Source of the DNA: Streptomyces sp. GS7
GTDB lineage: Bacteria; Actinomycetota; Actinomycetes; Streptomycetales; Streptomycetaceae
DNA length: 64,000 nucleotides
Assembly: GCF_009834125.1 (NCBI RefSeq)
Contig: NZ_CP047146.1
Location: forward strand, 6,255,501-6,319,500
Reading direction: 5' to 3'
Program-made: the position numbers and the translations under genes
Shown: one piece after another, positions 1 through 11,000 of the stretch
Position numbering within the stretch: position 1 is the stretch's first letter
How the letters are laid out: each line of letters begins with the position of its first letter
Notes under the pieces: generated by a model
What the model saw: only the letters and a program-made list of their open reading frames with translations
The model's database searches: none
What the model was told of the DNA's origin: nothing

Positions 1-969
1 GGCCAGCACCCGCTCGGCGCGGTGGCGCGCCTCGTCGGTGAGGCCGACCCCGGCGTCCTCGATCTCGACCGCGACGCCGGACTGCACCTCGATCGCCGTG
101 AGGTGGACCCGCGTCTGCGGCGGCGAGTAACGAGTGGCGTTGTCGAGCAGCTCGGCCAGGGCGTGGATCAGCGGTTCGACCGCGGGCCCGACGATGGCGA
201 TCTCGGCCACCGAGTGGAGGTCGACGCGTTGGTAGTCGATGATCCGCGACATCGCGCCGCGCAGCACGTTGAACAGCGGTACGGTCTGCTGCCATTGGCG
301 CCCCGGGCGGGCCCCGCCGAGTACGGCGATGCTGTCGGCGAGGCGCCCGACGAGCGCGGTGGCGTGGTCGAGGTGGAGCAGGTCGCCGAAGACATCCGGC
401 ATGTTGCCGTGTTTGTCCTCCATCTCCCGCAGATCCTGGGCCTGTTGGTGCACGATGGCCTGGACGCGGCGCGCGATGTTGACGAAGGCCCGCTGGGCCG
501 AGTCGCGCAGTCCTTCCTCCGCCTCCACCGCTTCGACCACCGAGCGCAGCACGGCTTCGTGGGCGGCGGCGAACTCGGGGCTGACCCGGGAGTCGTAGTC
601 GATGTCGCGCAGCACCTCCTCGCCGAACTCGCCCCGTTGGAGCCGTGCGACCAGGACCGGCAGCAGCTCCTTGGCGAGCCGTACGGTCTCGATCTCCTGG
701 TCGACCAGATATTGACGTAGCTGCGCTTCTTGTTCGGCATGCTGCCTGTGCAGTTCGGAGATCGTGCGCCCCCTGCGCACCGCCTCCCCTGCCACGACGG
801 CCGCGGTCGCGGCGGATGCCGCGCCGCACAGGGCAACCGGTGCGATGGCGCTCGACGGCGCCATGGACAGGGCGGCGGCGGTACACGCGGCAACCAGGGC
901 GGGAGGGAGTATCCACAAGGAGGTTGACGTGGACCGCCAGCCTCCGGGTGACGAGCCAGCACGAGCCAT
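1..969 (-). CDS. Membrane sensor histidine kinase (nitrate-sensor-like/conservon type), 3' end beyond window
   Basis: The gene reads leftward and runs off the window, so only the N-terminal ~320 residues are seen. ATG at 969 is preferred (an AGG lies 6 nt upstream); a second ATG at 975 is in frame. Two adjacent hydrophobic segments (about residues 16-38 and 42-62) are followed by a long helical region rich in E, R and Q, then a histidine-kinase ATPase region: an N-box with LAELLDNATRYSPP (nt about 110-155) and a G1 box EDAGVGL (nt about 40-65). These are typical of Streptomyces ATP-binding sensor proteins that head conservon (roadblock/DUF742/GTPase) operons. Nothing downstream can be checked, so conservon membership is inferred. 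The large extracellular domain seen in many relatives is absent. Confidence 0.85.
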   Translation of the reverse strand, partial: MARAGSSPGGWRSTSTSLWILPPALVAACTAAALSMAPSSAIAPVALCGAASAATAAVVAGEAVRRGRTISELHRQHAEQEAQLRQYLVDQEIETVRLAKELLPVLVARLQRGEFGEEVLRDIDYDSRVSPEFAAAHEAVLRSVVEAVEAEEGLRDSAQRAFVNIARRVQAIVHQQAQDLREMEDKHGNMPDVFGDLLHLDHATALVGRLADSIAVLGGARPGRQWQQTVPLFNVLRGAMSRIIDYQRVDLHSVAEIAIVGPAVEPLIHALAELLDNATRYSPPQTRVHLTAIEVQSGVAVEIEDAGVGLTDEARHRAERVLA

Positions 970-2161
970 CGGCATCCTAAGGGCGTGATAAAGGGACGGA
1001 GCGACTGTCCGGTGTGTGTGGGTACACACCATCGCGCGGGGCCGCGTGAACAGGCTCGACAGCCACCGGATCACACGCGCGGCACGTGCCGCGGCGCGGT
1101 CGCGGTGGTGTTCCGCCCACATGGAAGCCGGGTCCCAGGACACCCAAACCTTCGTGCAGTCGGCGGCACCGCAGCAGCAGGCGACGACTAGCTGTAGTCG
1201 CCACAACTCGCTGCGCAACAGGGAGCATAGCCCTTTCAAGACCGCCGGGTAGCCCTACTGCATATACCATCGGTATGTACTCGTGTACGAAAAACAGAAG
1301 TTGCACAAGCGTTCAACTTCCTTGCGCTTATGGGCAGTTGAATCAAACTGATGTGCCGGTGAGTGTTGCGCACCGGCACACGGCACCCGGCGGGAAGCAC
1401 ACAGTCGCCGGCCCACCTGCAGCGACCCGGACCCGGTCCCGGTGCGGCGAGAGGGACCGCCACCGCGGGCGCACGGTCGCGACCGGCACCCCGGCGCACT
1501 TTCCGAGACCCAGTCGCTCCCGGGCGGCGCGAGCGAACCCACCACACTCCCCCACCGCGCCCGGATAGCCGAGCCCGTCGCCGCGGTGGGCAACAAGCGG
1601 ACCCCAGTCGAACTGGCCATCGAACGGGAACCGCCCCGGCGTGTCGGCGGCGATGCGAAGGCCGGGAGCAGCGGCCCGCCGCGAGCCGGACGGCGGGTAC
1701 GAGAAGCCGGCGGGCGGCACCCGCCCGACCGCCGGGCCCAGCCCCCCGCCCGGGACGACGGCCCAGATGGCGCAGCTCGGCATGACGGTGCGCCAAGACA
1801 CGGCCGATCATGACGACATGACGGTGCACCAGCAGGCCCGCCGGTCGGCCGCGGACACCGAGAGCGGCGCCATGGTCCCCGCCTCGGTCCGTACGGCCGT
1901 GCCTTCCTTCCGTACGCCGGCTCTCCGCTGCCTCCCCGGTACCGGCCTGCGCCCCGTCGGCCGGACGTACGGTCCGGCGGACGGCCGCCCCGCCTACCGG
2001 CTGTGCGGCCGTCGGTCGATACGTCCGCTGCCGCGCCGGAATCTCCTCGCCCGACTGTTGGTGCCGCGCGTGGCGGAGCACGCCTCGTCGCCGACGCCCC
2101 CGGCAGTGCCCCTCACCGACCCCACATCACACCGACACGATCGCCACGAGGTGTCTTTCCT
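970..2161. other. Long gap without a confident gene
   Basis: No reading frame here shows a recognisable family. The segment 1255-1340 is distinctly AT-richer than its surroundings and holds the small inverted repeat ATACC-ATC-GGTAT (1264-1276), so it may be a promoter region. A minus-strand frame at 1343-1801 is open and proline/glycine rich but has no recognisable motif. GAGG shortly before 2162 serves the next gene. Confidence 0.5.
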
Positions 2162-3766
2162 ATGCGTACGCACTCCAGACGCGCCCTGCTCGGCGCAGGT
2201 ATCGCCGCCGCCGGCAGTGGGCTGCTGACCGCCACCGGGGCCACCGCCCTGAACGCCAAGAACGGCAGGCCCCACCCCTACGGCACGCCTCCCCCGCCCG
2301 ACCCCGGCTCGAACGGCCACAAGGCCCCGTCCGGTTACGTCGCCCCGGACGGTCCGGAGGTCATGGAAAGGGAGAGCCACCGGGGGTCGGGCCCCGTGCG
2401 CCGCTTCAAGCTGACCGCCGCCGAGAGCAAGTTCGACATGGGCGGCCAGATCGTCAACACTTGGGCGTACGGCGGCCTGCTGCCCGGCAAGGAAATCCGT
2501 GCCCACGTCGGCGACAAGCTCGCCGTGACCCTCCACAATCGCCTTCCGCACTCCACCACCTGCCACTGGCACGGGGTGCAGATCCGCAACGACATGGACG
2601 GCTCTCCCGACATCACCCAGCGCGCCGTGAAGGCCGGCGCCACCTACGACTACCTCTTCACGGCCAACACGCCCGGTACGCACTGGATCCATCCGCATGT
2701 GGGCGTGCAGCTGGACCGCGGGCTGTACGCACCGCTGATCATCGAGGACCCCCGCGAGCCCCTCTCGTACGACCACGAGTGGGTCGTCATGATCGACGAC
2801 TGGCTCGACGGGGTCGACGGAATGACTCCGGACGCGGTGCTGGCCGAGCTGAACAAGAACAAGCCCGGCGGGGCCATGGGCGCCATGGAGATGCAGATGC
2901 GTGGCCGCCGGTCGGCGGCTGCCGCCGTGTCCCGGGCGCGCAGACACGCCATGCACCCGACCGCCGACGACGACCCCTCGGACAGCGTGGAGCACCCGTT
3001 CCACCTGATGAACGGCCGGGTGGCCAGGGACCGGGAGACCTTCCGCGCCAAGCCCGGCGACCGCATCCGGATCCGCCTCATCAACGCGGCCGCCGACACC
3101 GCCTACCGGGTCGCGCTCGGCGGTCACAACATGACCGTGACGCACATCGACGGCTACCCGGTGAAGCACAAGGAGACCGACAGCCTGCTGATCGCCATGG
3201 GCGAGCGCTTCGACGTCCTGGTCACCGCGAAGGACGGCGTCTTCCCGCTCACCGCGCTCTCCGCGGGCAAGAACAACAAGACCGCGCAGGCCCTGCTGCG
3301 GACCGGCGACGGCGACGCGCCCGACGCGAAGATGCGCCCGACGGAGCTGAGGAGCGGCGGGCTGAGCGCGGACAAGTTCAAGGCCGACGACTCGGTACGG
3401 CTCTCGGACACCACCCCCGACCGCACCATCAAGATGGACCTCACCGGGACCATGGACGACTGGAACTGGGCGATCAACGGGAAGCCGTACACGGATTCCC
3501 AGCGCTATCCCGTACGGGAGGGCGAGCGGGTGCGGCTCACCTTCCACAACACGACGGAGATGTGGCACCCGATGCATCTGCACGGGCACACCTTCGCGCT
3601 CGCCGACGGCGGCCCCCGCAAGGACACCACGATCGTCCTGCCGGACAAGAAGGTCTCCGTCGACTTCGACGCCGACAACCCCGGCCTGTGGATGTTGCAC
3701 TGCCACAACGTCTACCACTCGGAGTCGGGGATGATGACGGTCCTGGGATACAAGTCGAGGAGGTGA
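2162..3766 (+). CDS. Tat-exported multicopper oxidase
   Basis: 534 residues from ATG 2162. The frame is open upstream to 2003, but this ATG starts a good Tat leader: MRTHSRRALLGAG followed by a hydrophobic stretch. All four copper motifs are visible: HWHG near residue 134, WIHPHV near 175, HPMHLHGH near 470 and HCHNVYHSESGMM near 515, with the final Met as a type-1 copper ligand candidate. This is the CueO/CotA-like laccase family, which oxidises cuprous copper, phenols or metals outside the membrane. Histidines, methionines and an acidic patch between domains 2 and 3 would fit a cuprous oxidase, but substrate cannot be read from sequence. It stands alone and is followed by a strong terminator. 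Confidence 0.92.
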   Translation: MRTHSRRALLGAGIAAAGSGLLTATGATALNAKNGRPHPYGTPPPPDPGSNGHKAPSGYVAPDGPEVMERESHRGSGPVRRFKLTAAESKFDMGGQIVNTWAYGGLLPGKEIRAHVGDKLAVTLHNRLPHSTTCHWHGVQIRNDMDGSPDITQRAVKAGATYDYLFTANTPGTHWIHPHVGVQLDRGLYAPLIIEDPREPLSYDHEWVVMIDDWLDGVDGMTPDAVLAELNKNKPGGAMGAMEMQMRGRRSAAAAVSRARRHAMHPTADDDPSDSVEHPFHLMNGRVARDRETFRAKPGDRIRIRLINAAADTAYRVALGGHNMTVTHIDGYPVKHKETDSLLIAMGERFDVLVTAKDGVFPLTALSAGKNNKTAQALLRTGDGDAPDAKMRPTELRSGGLSADKFKADDSVRLSDTTPDRTIKMDLTGTMDDWNWAINGKPYTDSQRYPVREGERVRLTFHNTTEMWHPMHLHGHTFALADGGPRKDTTIVLPDKKVSVDFDADNPGLWMLHCHNVYHSESGMMTVLGYKSRR

Positions 3767-3794
3767 CGTCGGCCGCGCTGCCGTCGCCCATACC

Positions 3795-3832
3795 CCGAAA
3801 TGCCTGGTCACTGCAGTGACCAGGCATTTCGG
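3795..3832. terminator. Perfect 38-bp palindrome, probable bidirectional terminator
   Basis: Two 19-nt arms meet at CTGCAG without mismatch (CCGAAATGCCTGGTCACTG and its complement). It lies 28 bp after the multicopper oxidase stop and between convergent genes, as expected for a bidirectional factor-independent terminator of the U-tract-poor actinobacterial type. Confidence 0.8.
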
Positions 3833-3952
3833 TGTGTCTGGCCGAAGGGGGACGTGGACCATGGGCACATGCAGGCGGGAGTTCGGCACGCCCGCCCCGT
3901 ACGCGATCGCCGCGTTCGCCCGGCGGTCGGGTTCCGTGGTCGCCGAGGGCGC

Positions 3953-4477
3953 CTACGGGTGGTAGAGGGCGTGGGCGCGGGTCAGGTCGGCGGGTCCGTT
4001 CTGGCCGAGGTGGAGGAAGTGGTTCACCTGCCATGCCTGTGTGCTGCGGGCCTGCCGACTGGTCGTGGTCACCCACGGCGGGTAGACGCGGAATCCGCGT
4101 TTCCCGCCGGAGCCGTTGCGCGAGACGATGTCGCGCTCGCACAACACCTCGCGCGGGAACACGAACTGTCCGAAGCCGTTGTCGTCGCGGATGCTGACGA
4201 CGAAGAGGTCCACCCCGTCGTCGGCGTCGAAGGGCCGGATCGGCCCCTCCTCGGACCGCTGCCACACGGTGACGAACTGGCCCACCTTCGTCGGTGTGGT
4301 CTTGGCCACGCGGAACCGGACAGAGTAGCCGTCGAGCGTGAAACCGCATGCCGCGTACTCCGCGCTCTCCGGTTCGGGCACCGGCGGCGAGCAGGCGAAC
4401 CCGCTCGGCTCGTACACCAACGCCTGGGCCGCCTGCAGGTCCCCGTGAAGGCCCGCCCACGTCTGATTCGCAACCAT
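3953..4477 (-). CDS. MepB family protein
   Basis: 174 residues. The pattern matches MepB (named from the Staphylococcus mepRAB locus, biochemical role unknown): an early YEPSGF segment, then E-x-E-S-x-EY, RVAKTTPTKVGQFVTVWQR, the D-x-x-D motif of PFDADDGVDL, a GQFVFPREVL segment, GKRGFRVYPPW and a terminal WQVNHFLHL. Length is normal for the family. Start ATG 4477 is the only good one. The gene is convergent with the copper oxidase and has no MATE transporter or MarR gene beside it, so the S. aureus operon context is not conserved. Confidence 0.85.
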   Translation of the reverse strand: MVANQTWAGLHGDLQAAQALVYEPSGFACSPPVPEPESAEYAACGFTLDGYSVRFRVAKTTPTKVGQFVTVWQRSEEGPIRPFDADDGVDLFVVSIRDDNGFGQFVFPREVLCERDIVSRNGSGGKRGFRVYPPWVTTTSRQARSTQAWQVNHFLHLGQNGPADLTRAHALYHP

Positions 4478-4549
4478 GCCGTCATCCTGCCATCGCGGCC
4501 GCGCGCGTTGTCCTGCCCCTCGTGCCGCAGGCCGCGCAGCCGCCGCTCG

Positions 4550-4880
4550 CTATCTGGCCGGCTTGCCGGGCTGGTCGTGGGTCGAGCAGTGGATGCCGCC
4601 GCCACCCGAGGCGATGGTGTCGATCTTCACCTGCACGATGTCGCGCCGGGGGAAGTGGTCCTGCAGGATGCCCTTCGCGCGGTCGTCCGCCGTGGCGTCG
4701 CCGAAGCGGGGCATGAACACCGCGCCGTTGGCGACGTAGAAGTTCACGTAGGTGGAGACGAAGGCGTCACCCCGGCCGGTGATCTTGTCCAGGTCGGGCT
4801 GGGGCAGGTCGACGACCTCCAGGGACTTGCCGCGTACTCCGCGACGGCACGGGCCACCCCGTCCGCTTTGCCCACACCGG
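4550..4880 (-). pseudogene. Agmatine deiminase remnant (C-terminal part only)
   Basis: Reading leftward, the frame gives SLEVVDLPQPDLDKITGRGD, YVNFYVANGAVFMPRFGD and GGGGIHCSTHDQPGK, the conserved C-terminus of agmatine deiminase, including the catalytic Cys in the IHC motif. Upstream the match continues in another frame (TGVGKADGVARAVAEYA, nt about 4840-4880), so there is a frameshift near 4840, and the N-terminal ~240 residues are gone. The next gene begins 145 bp away. This is a decayed copy of a polyamine catabolism gene (agmatine to N-carbamoylputrescine). Confidence 0.75.
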
Positions 4881-5024
4881 TGATGCTGTTTCCGGACGAT
4901 GGCGCATTTACCTTCCTTGACGCACCTGTCGCTTCGGTAAATCGTGTGACCGCTGCGCCCAGGGGAAGCGGCGCAGGTCAGCGGGGTTTCTCGCGGCTCC
5001 ACACGGTTCTTCTCAAGGAGAGTC

Positions 5025-8000
5025 TTGCCCTTGTCCGGCGAACAGCATCTGCTCAAGGTCTACAGCGATCGCACCTACGTACACACCACCACCGTGCGCC
5101 ACCAGGGCACCACGGTGGCCCTGGCCATGGACGACCGGCGGCGCCTGGTCTACACCGTTCTCGACCTTGCGCACCATGACGAGGCCAAGGGTGAACTGGA
5201 CGCCGCCTACTGGTCGGAGAACCCGCTGCCGCTGCGCTTCCCTTCCGAGATCACGGGCACCGGCTTCGCCGCCGCAGGGGCCACCGCGTTACCGGTGGTG
5301 AAGAACGGCGGGCGCATCGAGGCGGCGGCCGATGAGCGGCTGAACGAGGAAGAGGTGGACCCCTTACTGTCCACCACGGCACGGCTCACGGCCGCGGCAC
5401 CCTTCCACGCCCTGTCGGACGGTACGCACATCGTCGTGCTGCGCCAGTCCATCGGCGCTGACCACCCCGACACCGTCCACAAGCTGGCCGGGGGCGGATC
5501 CTCCGGCGATCCGGAGCGCGGCGACTACGTCACCGACGGCGCGGGCGCCAAGGTACCGCTGGTCGCGGACACTCTCCTGTGCGACCGGTTCCTCCTCGTC
5601 GGCGGGGAACTCAAGCCCGTTCTGGAGGCCCGCTACCGCCGCAGCCGGCACCGGACCCGGCCGGACTCGGCCAAGGACAGCCTGGGCACGACCGACATGG
5701 AAGGCCGCCCCTTCCACGAGCCCACGCAGGAGCTGTCGTTCGTCCGCCACCTGAGCGGCGGGCGTTTCACCGCCCTGCTCGTGCCCACCGCCGTCCACGG
5801 GCGGCAGCGCTGGCAGGTCTTCGCGCACAACGACGCCACGGGCCGCATCGACTCCTTCAACGTCGAGCAGGGCCACGACGGCCTGTTCAACCTCCAGGGC
5901 ACCCAGGCGTGGACCAGCCCGGACCCGGCCCACCGGGACGCGGTCTACGAACCGGCCCCCGGCACCTGTCCGTTCACCGGTACGCCCCTGGTACCCGTCG
6001 TCAGCACCGAGGGTCATGCCGAGACCGCGCTCGCGTTCGGCGAGGGCGACGCCCATGTGCGCGTCGCCGAGGGGCCCGAACTCGCCGGCCGTGACTTCAC
6101 GGTCGAGTTCTGGGAGCGGCGTACCGAGACCGACCGCGAGGAGTACCTGGTGGGGCACGGCGACGCAGCCGGCAGCCCCCACAACTCCCTGCACATCGGC
6201 TTCCGGGACGACGGCCGCTTCACCTTCTCCTTCTACGCCGACGACTTCAACACCGACGTCCGGGGCGACGACACCGCCTGGCATCACTGGGCCTGCGTCT
6301 TCGAGCACGCGACACGCCGCCAGACCGTCTACCGCGACGGCACCGAGGTGGGCTCCCGTACCGCGGACGGCGCCTACGCGGGCACCGGCCCGCTGCTGCT
6401 GGGCAAGGCCCTGTGGTTCGGCAGCGCCCGCGCGGAGCTGGACGAGGTACGGATCTGGGACCGCGTCCGCACCCAGGAGGAGCTCGATCACGACAAGGGC
6501 GTCCGCCTCATCGGCAACGACCCCGGCCTCGTCGCGTACTACCGCTTCGACGAGGGCTCGGGTACCCGGCTGCACGACCAGACCGACCACGCCCACCACG
6601 GCGAACTCCTCGGCGGCCCCCGGTGGGTGACCTCCCAGGCCCCCATCGGCGACCACCCCGGCGTGCGCCGCGACAGCTTCGCCGTCGCCGGCCGGAAGAC
6701 CGTCTCGGGGCTCTCCGCCGTCCTCTACCACCAGCAGGAGGAGACCTCCACGGGCTACGGCCGGGAGCCCAGGCCCGCCAAGCGCCAGGCCCGGGTCCTG
6801 CTGTCGTACGCCACCTCCGGACCCGACCCGAGGACCGGCGAGGAGACCGCCGAGTCGTACCTGGCGACGGTCGACCTCGGCGTGGGGCGCGACGGGCGAC
6901 TCGCCGAGATCCCCGACGAGCTGGCGCTGCCGGTGCTCGCCGCGCCGGACGGCAGCGCCGACGTCGAGACCATCAGCGAACTGGACGGCAGGGTCCGGCA
7001 GTTGGTCCAGGAGATCGCGGCCAAGGAGAGCGAGGTCGCCGACCTCGCACGGCGGACCTCCGACGTGCCGGAGCTGGAGCGCCTGCGCGAGGCGTTCCAC
7101 CAGTGGTCGCAGGACATCTCCGGCTGGACGTGCCGGCTCCGCTTGAAGAACACCCGGGACGGCGAGCCGCAGTACCTCGCCGTCCAGGACGACGGCGCCG
7201 GGAGCGAACCGCCGCTCATCAGGACTTCCGACAAGGACGCGAAGTCGGCGCTGTGGGACGTCTTGATTCCCCCGGGGGCCTCCTGGAGCGGCCGCACGCC
7301 CTACCACCTGCACAATCCACACACCGGCAAGGACATGAACGTCTCCGGTGAGCGCCGGGACAACGACGCGCCCCTGATCGTGTGGCCACGGAACACCGGC
7401 GCCTGGAACACCCACTTCCATATCCTTGAACAGAGCGACGGCTACAGCACCGTCGTCAACCGATACAGCGAGAAGGCGGTCTGCGCGCCCGACCGGCTCG
7501 GCGACCGCGTCGTCCAGTACGACCCCGCCCCGGTCACCGAGTCCGGCGAGGGGCTGATCGCCTTCGAGCGGGTCGCCCTCCACGACTTCGGGCATGCCGA
7601 CATCCGCGACGCGGGCAAGCGGGTGGAGGCGCTCGACGCCCAGCTCGCCGAGCTGCGCCCCCAGCGCGAACTGCTGGAGCGGCGCCGCCGCGAGATCGAG
7701 GCCCACCAGGCCGAGCTGGCGGCCGCGCGCGACGAGCTCGCCCGGCTCACCGGCGGCCTCAAGGGCGACGACGACATCGCGCTGCCCATGCCCCAACTCT
7801 CCCTCGACCGCACCGGCCTGAGCACCTCCGGCGCCCTGCTGGCCTTCGCCCGCTCGGCCGACCGGCCGTATCTGCTGGACAGCGCCACCGGCAACGTCGT
7901 GCTGTACTTCCGCGGCGCCAACGGGCAGTTCTTCGCCACCTATTACGACACCACGGCAGTACGCTCCTCCCGCCGGCTGACGGCGGGCGACGGCCAGGGG

Positions 8001-11000
8001 GTCACCTTCACCGCCCGCGACTCCGGCACCGGTCTGGACTCGGTGACGATCCGGGTCACGGCAGGTGGCGGTCCCGGCCTGTGCGACATGACCATCGAGC
8101 GGGGTGCGGAGCGCGAGACCTGGCAGGGGCTGCCGCGCCGGGCCGCCGACTTCGCCGCGATCGTCAACGGGACACCGGAGGAGCCGGTCACGGTCGGCGC
8201 GGTGAAGTCGTTCGACGCGACCACGAGACTCCTGTCGGGCGGCCGGGCCGGCGACGTCGCCGGTGGTGTCCTCCGGCTCGCCGAACCCCTCTCCGTCACC
8301 GTGCCCGCCCGTACGCCCGTCACGGTCGGCGGCCACCTCTACCTCACGGAGGCCGACTTCCCGACCGGCGCCACGTCGCTCCGACTGGACGCCGGTGAGG
8401 GCGGTCCCGAGCCGCAGCCGGGCGAGACCGTCCAGCGGCTGCGCTACGACCACCGCGGCGCCTCCGCCAGCCGCCCCGGCGTGCCGCTCTCCGCGGGTTC
8501 CCGGCTGGTGCTGGCCGAGCCGGGCACGGCGCGGGAGGTCCCGCTCGGCGAGGTCTCGGACCTCGTCGCCGGACACGGCTGCCGCTGGCGCGCGGACAAG
8601 CCCGGCCGGGCATACTCCTTCGACGGCCGGGAGAACGTCCTCACCCTTCCGCAGGAACATCTGGAGCGGACCACGGCGACCGGTGACCTGACCCTGGAGG
8701 CGTGGGTCAACCCCGAGCAGGTGTCCGGCGCGGCCAGGATCGTGCACGCCGGCGCCGGCGAGGACCCGTACACGCTGGGCCTGCTCGCCCCGGCCGCCAC
8801 CGCGGTGCCCGCCCTGGCCTTCGACGGCAAGAGCGGTGTGGCCATGACCGAGAACGGCTTCAGCCTCGCCGGCCAGAGCTTCACAGTGGAGTTCTGGGCG
8901 CGCCGCACGACGAAGTGGGACGGCAAGGCCCAATACGTCATCGGCCACGGGACGTCACAGGGCAGCACGAGGAACGCCCTGCACATCGGTCTCACCGAGA
9001 CCAGCGCCTTCAGGTTCGGGTTCTACGGCGACGACGTCACCACCAACTACGGCAACGACGACACCGACTGGCACCACTGGGCCTGTGCCTTCGACGCGAC
9101 CACCCGGGAACAGGTGGTCTTCAAGGACGGCGTCGAGGAAGCCAGGCGCATCGCGTCGGGCACCTACCAGGGAGACGGCCTCTTCAGCTTCGGCAGCTCC
9201 TTCGCCGGCTGGGTGCCCGACTACGCCGCGGTCGAAATGGACGAGGTCAGGCTCTGGGGCACCGCCCGCACCTTGGCAGAGGTCCGGGAGCTGAAGAACC
9301 GGCGGCTGGCCGGCGACGAGGCCGGGCTCGCCGGCTACTGGCCCTGCGGCAACCCGCTCGCCCAAGTGGGCGGCAAACCGGGCGTCCTGGACCGCTCCGG
9401 GCACGGCCGGCACGTCTATCTGCGCGGTGGCGTCACCACCGCGACCGCGCCCGCCGCGGTCGAGCGGTCCGCCGACACGACGTATCGCATCGTCGCCGGG
9501 GTAGGCAACCGGCTGGTGGCCACCCGTGCCTCTTTCCCGCCGCACGAGTGGACCCACCTCGCCGCCGCCCACGAGCAGTCCTGGGCAGTCGAGTTGACCG
9601 ACGGCGGCTACGTGGAGGCGCCCGACAACGACGCGCTCGACATCGCCGACGACCTCACCCTGGAGGTCTTCTGCCGTGTCGACTCCCTCGGTGCGACGCA
9701 GGGCCTGCTGTCCAAGGGCCGCGCGGCCGACGGCGCCGGCGGCAGCGTTCCGTACCGGCTGCTGGTACTGCCCGACGGCAGGCTGGAGTTCGGCTTCGAG
9801 GAGCCCGACGGCCGGCTGGTGCGGTTCACCTCCTCCGAGGCCGTCCGGGCCGGGGCGTTCCACCGGCTCGCCGTCGTCCGCAAGAGCGGGCGGTCGATGC
9901 AGGAACGCAAGGGCGCCAAGGAGATCACCGCGGCGGGCCCCGACGGGCGGCCGGTCAGGCAGAACGTCGAGCTGGTGGAGTCGGTCGACGTCCAGGAGTG
10001 GCAGGACATCCGCTTCTTCGTCGACGGCCGCGAGGCCGGCGACGCCCGGTACGAGGGCCCCGGCGCCAGGGGCAACTCCGGCACCCTCGACATCGGCCGG
10101 GCCCTCGACGGCCTGGAGACGCACCCGCTGACCGGCATCGTCTCCGAGGTCCGGCTGTGGGGCACCGCGCGGGACGCGGCCCGGCTCGGCACGCCGGTCT
10201 CGGCGCGCGACCGCGGCCTGACCGCGCACTGGCGCTTCGAGGAGAACGCGGGCAACACCGCCGCCGACGCCACCGGTTCGCACACCGCCCGGCTGCGCGG
10301 CGCCCGCTGGACCCGCAACCCCGACCCGCGCGGCAGCCTCTTCCGCCTGTACCGCAACGGCGTCTCGGTGGCCTGCGACCCGCTGGAGAACGCGGACTTC
10401 GCCGGCTACGGAGACCGCGCGTTCACGCTGGGCGCACGGCTCGCGGACGGCCGGGTGACCGAGCCGTTCCACGGTGTCCTGGAGGAGGTCCGCGTCTGGC
10501 GCACCGCCCGCACCCAGGAACAGGTCCTGGACAACCTCTTCACCCGGCTCAGGGGCGAGAAGGAGGACCTGCTGGCCTGCTACTCCTTCGACCGCGCCTC
10601 CACCGACGAGGGCGCCGGGCTCGTCCAGGACGAGGGGCTGCGCGGCAACCACCTGACGCTGCCCGACGCCCCGCGCCGTCCGGCGGCCGTGCTGTCCACC
10701 GCGCCCGTCTCCAGCGACACGGCACAGGTCCGTTCGGCCCTCGCCGCGATGCGCACGCCCTTCCACGAGACGATCTCCGGCGCTCCGGCCGTCGGTGAGT
10801 ACGCCGACATGCAGTACTCGGCCAAGGGCGAGGCGTTCGGCGTGCTCAAGCGCGCCTACGGCTACCTGCGCGACGGCCGCTGGCATCTGGTCACCGGCTA
10901 CAAGGTGGGCGACCTGGTCAGCGAGTGGGTCAGCCAGGTGCAGTTCGACCCGCAGCTGATCGGCTACGTCGAGGGCGCTCCGCCCGTGCCGTCGGAGAAC

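Noticed and set aside
1343..1801. Minus-strand frame of 152 codons in the first gap
   Set aside because: Protein-like in places, but no family, no ribosome-binding site and no supporting context.
1994..3889. 631-codon minus-strand frame opposite the copper oxidase
   Set aside because: Antisense shadow; the plus strand carries all copper-binding motifs.
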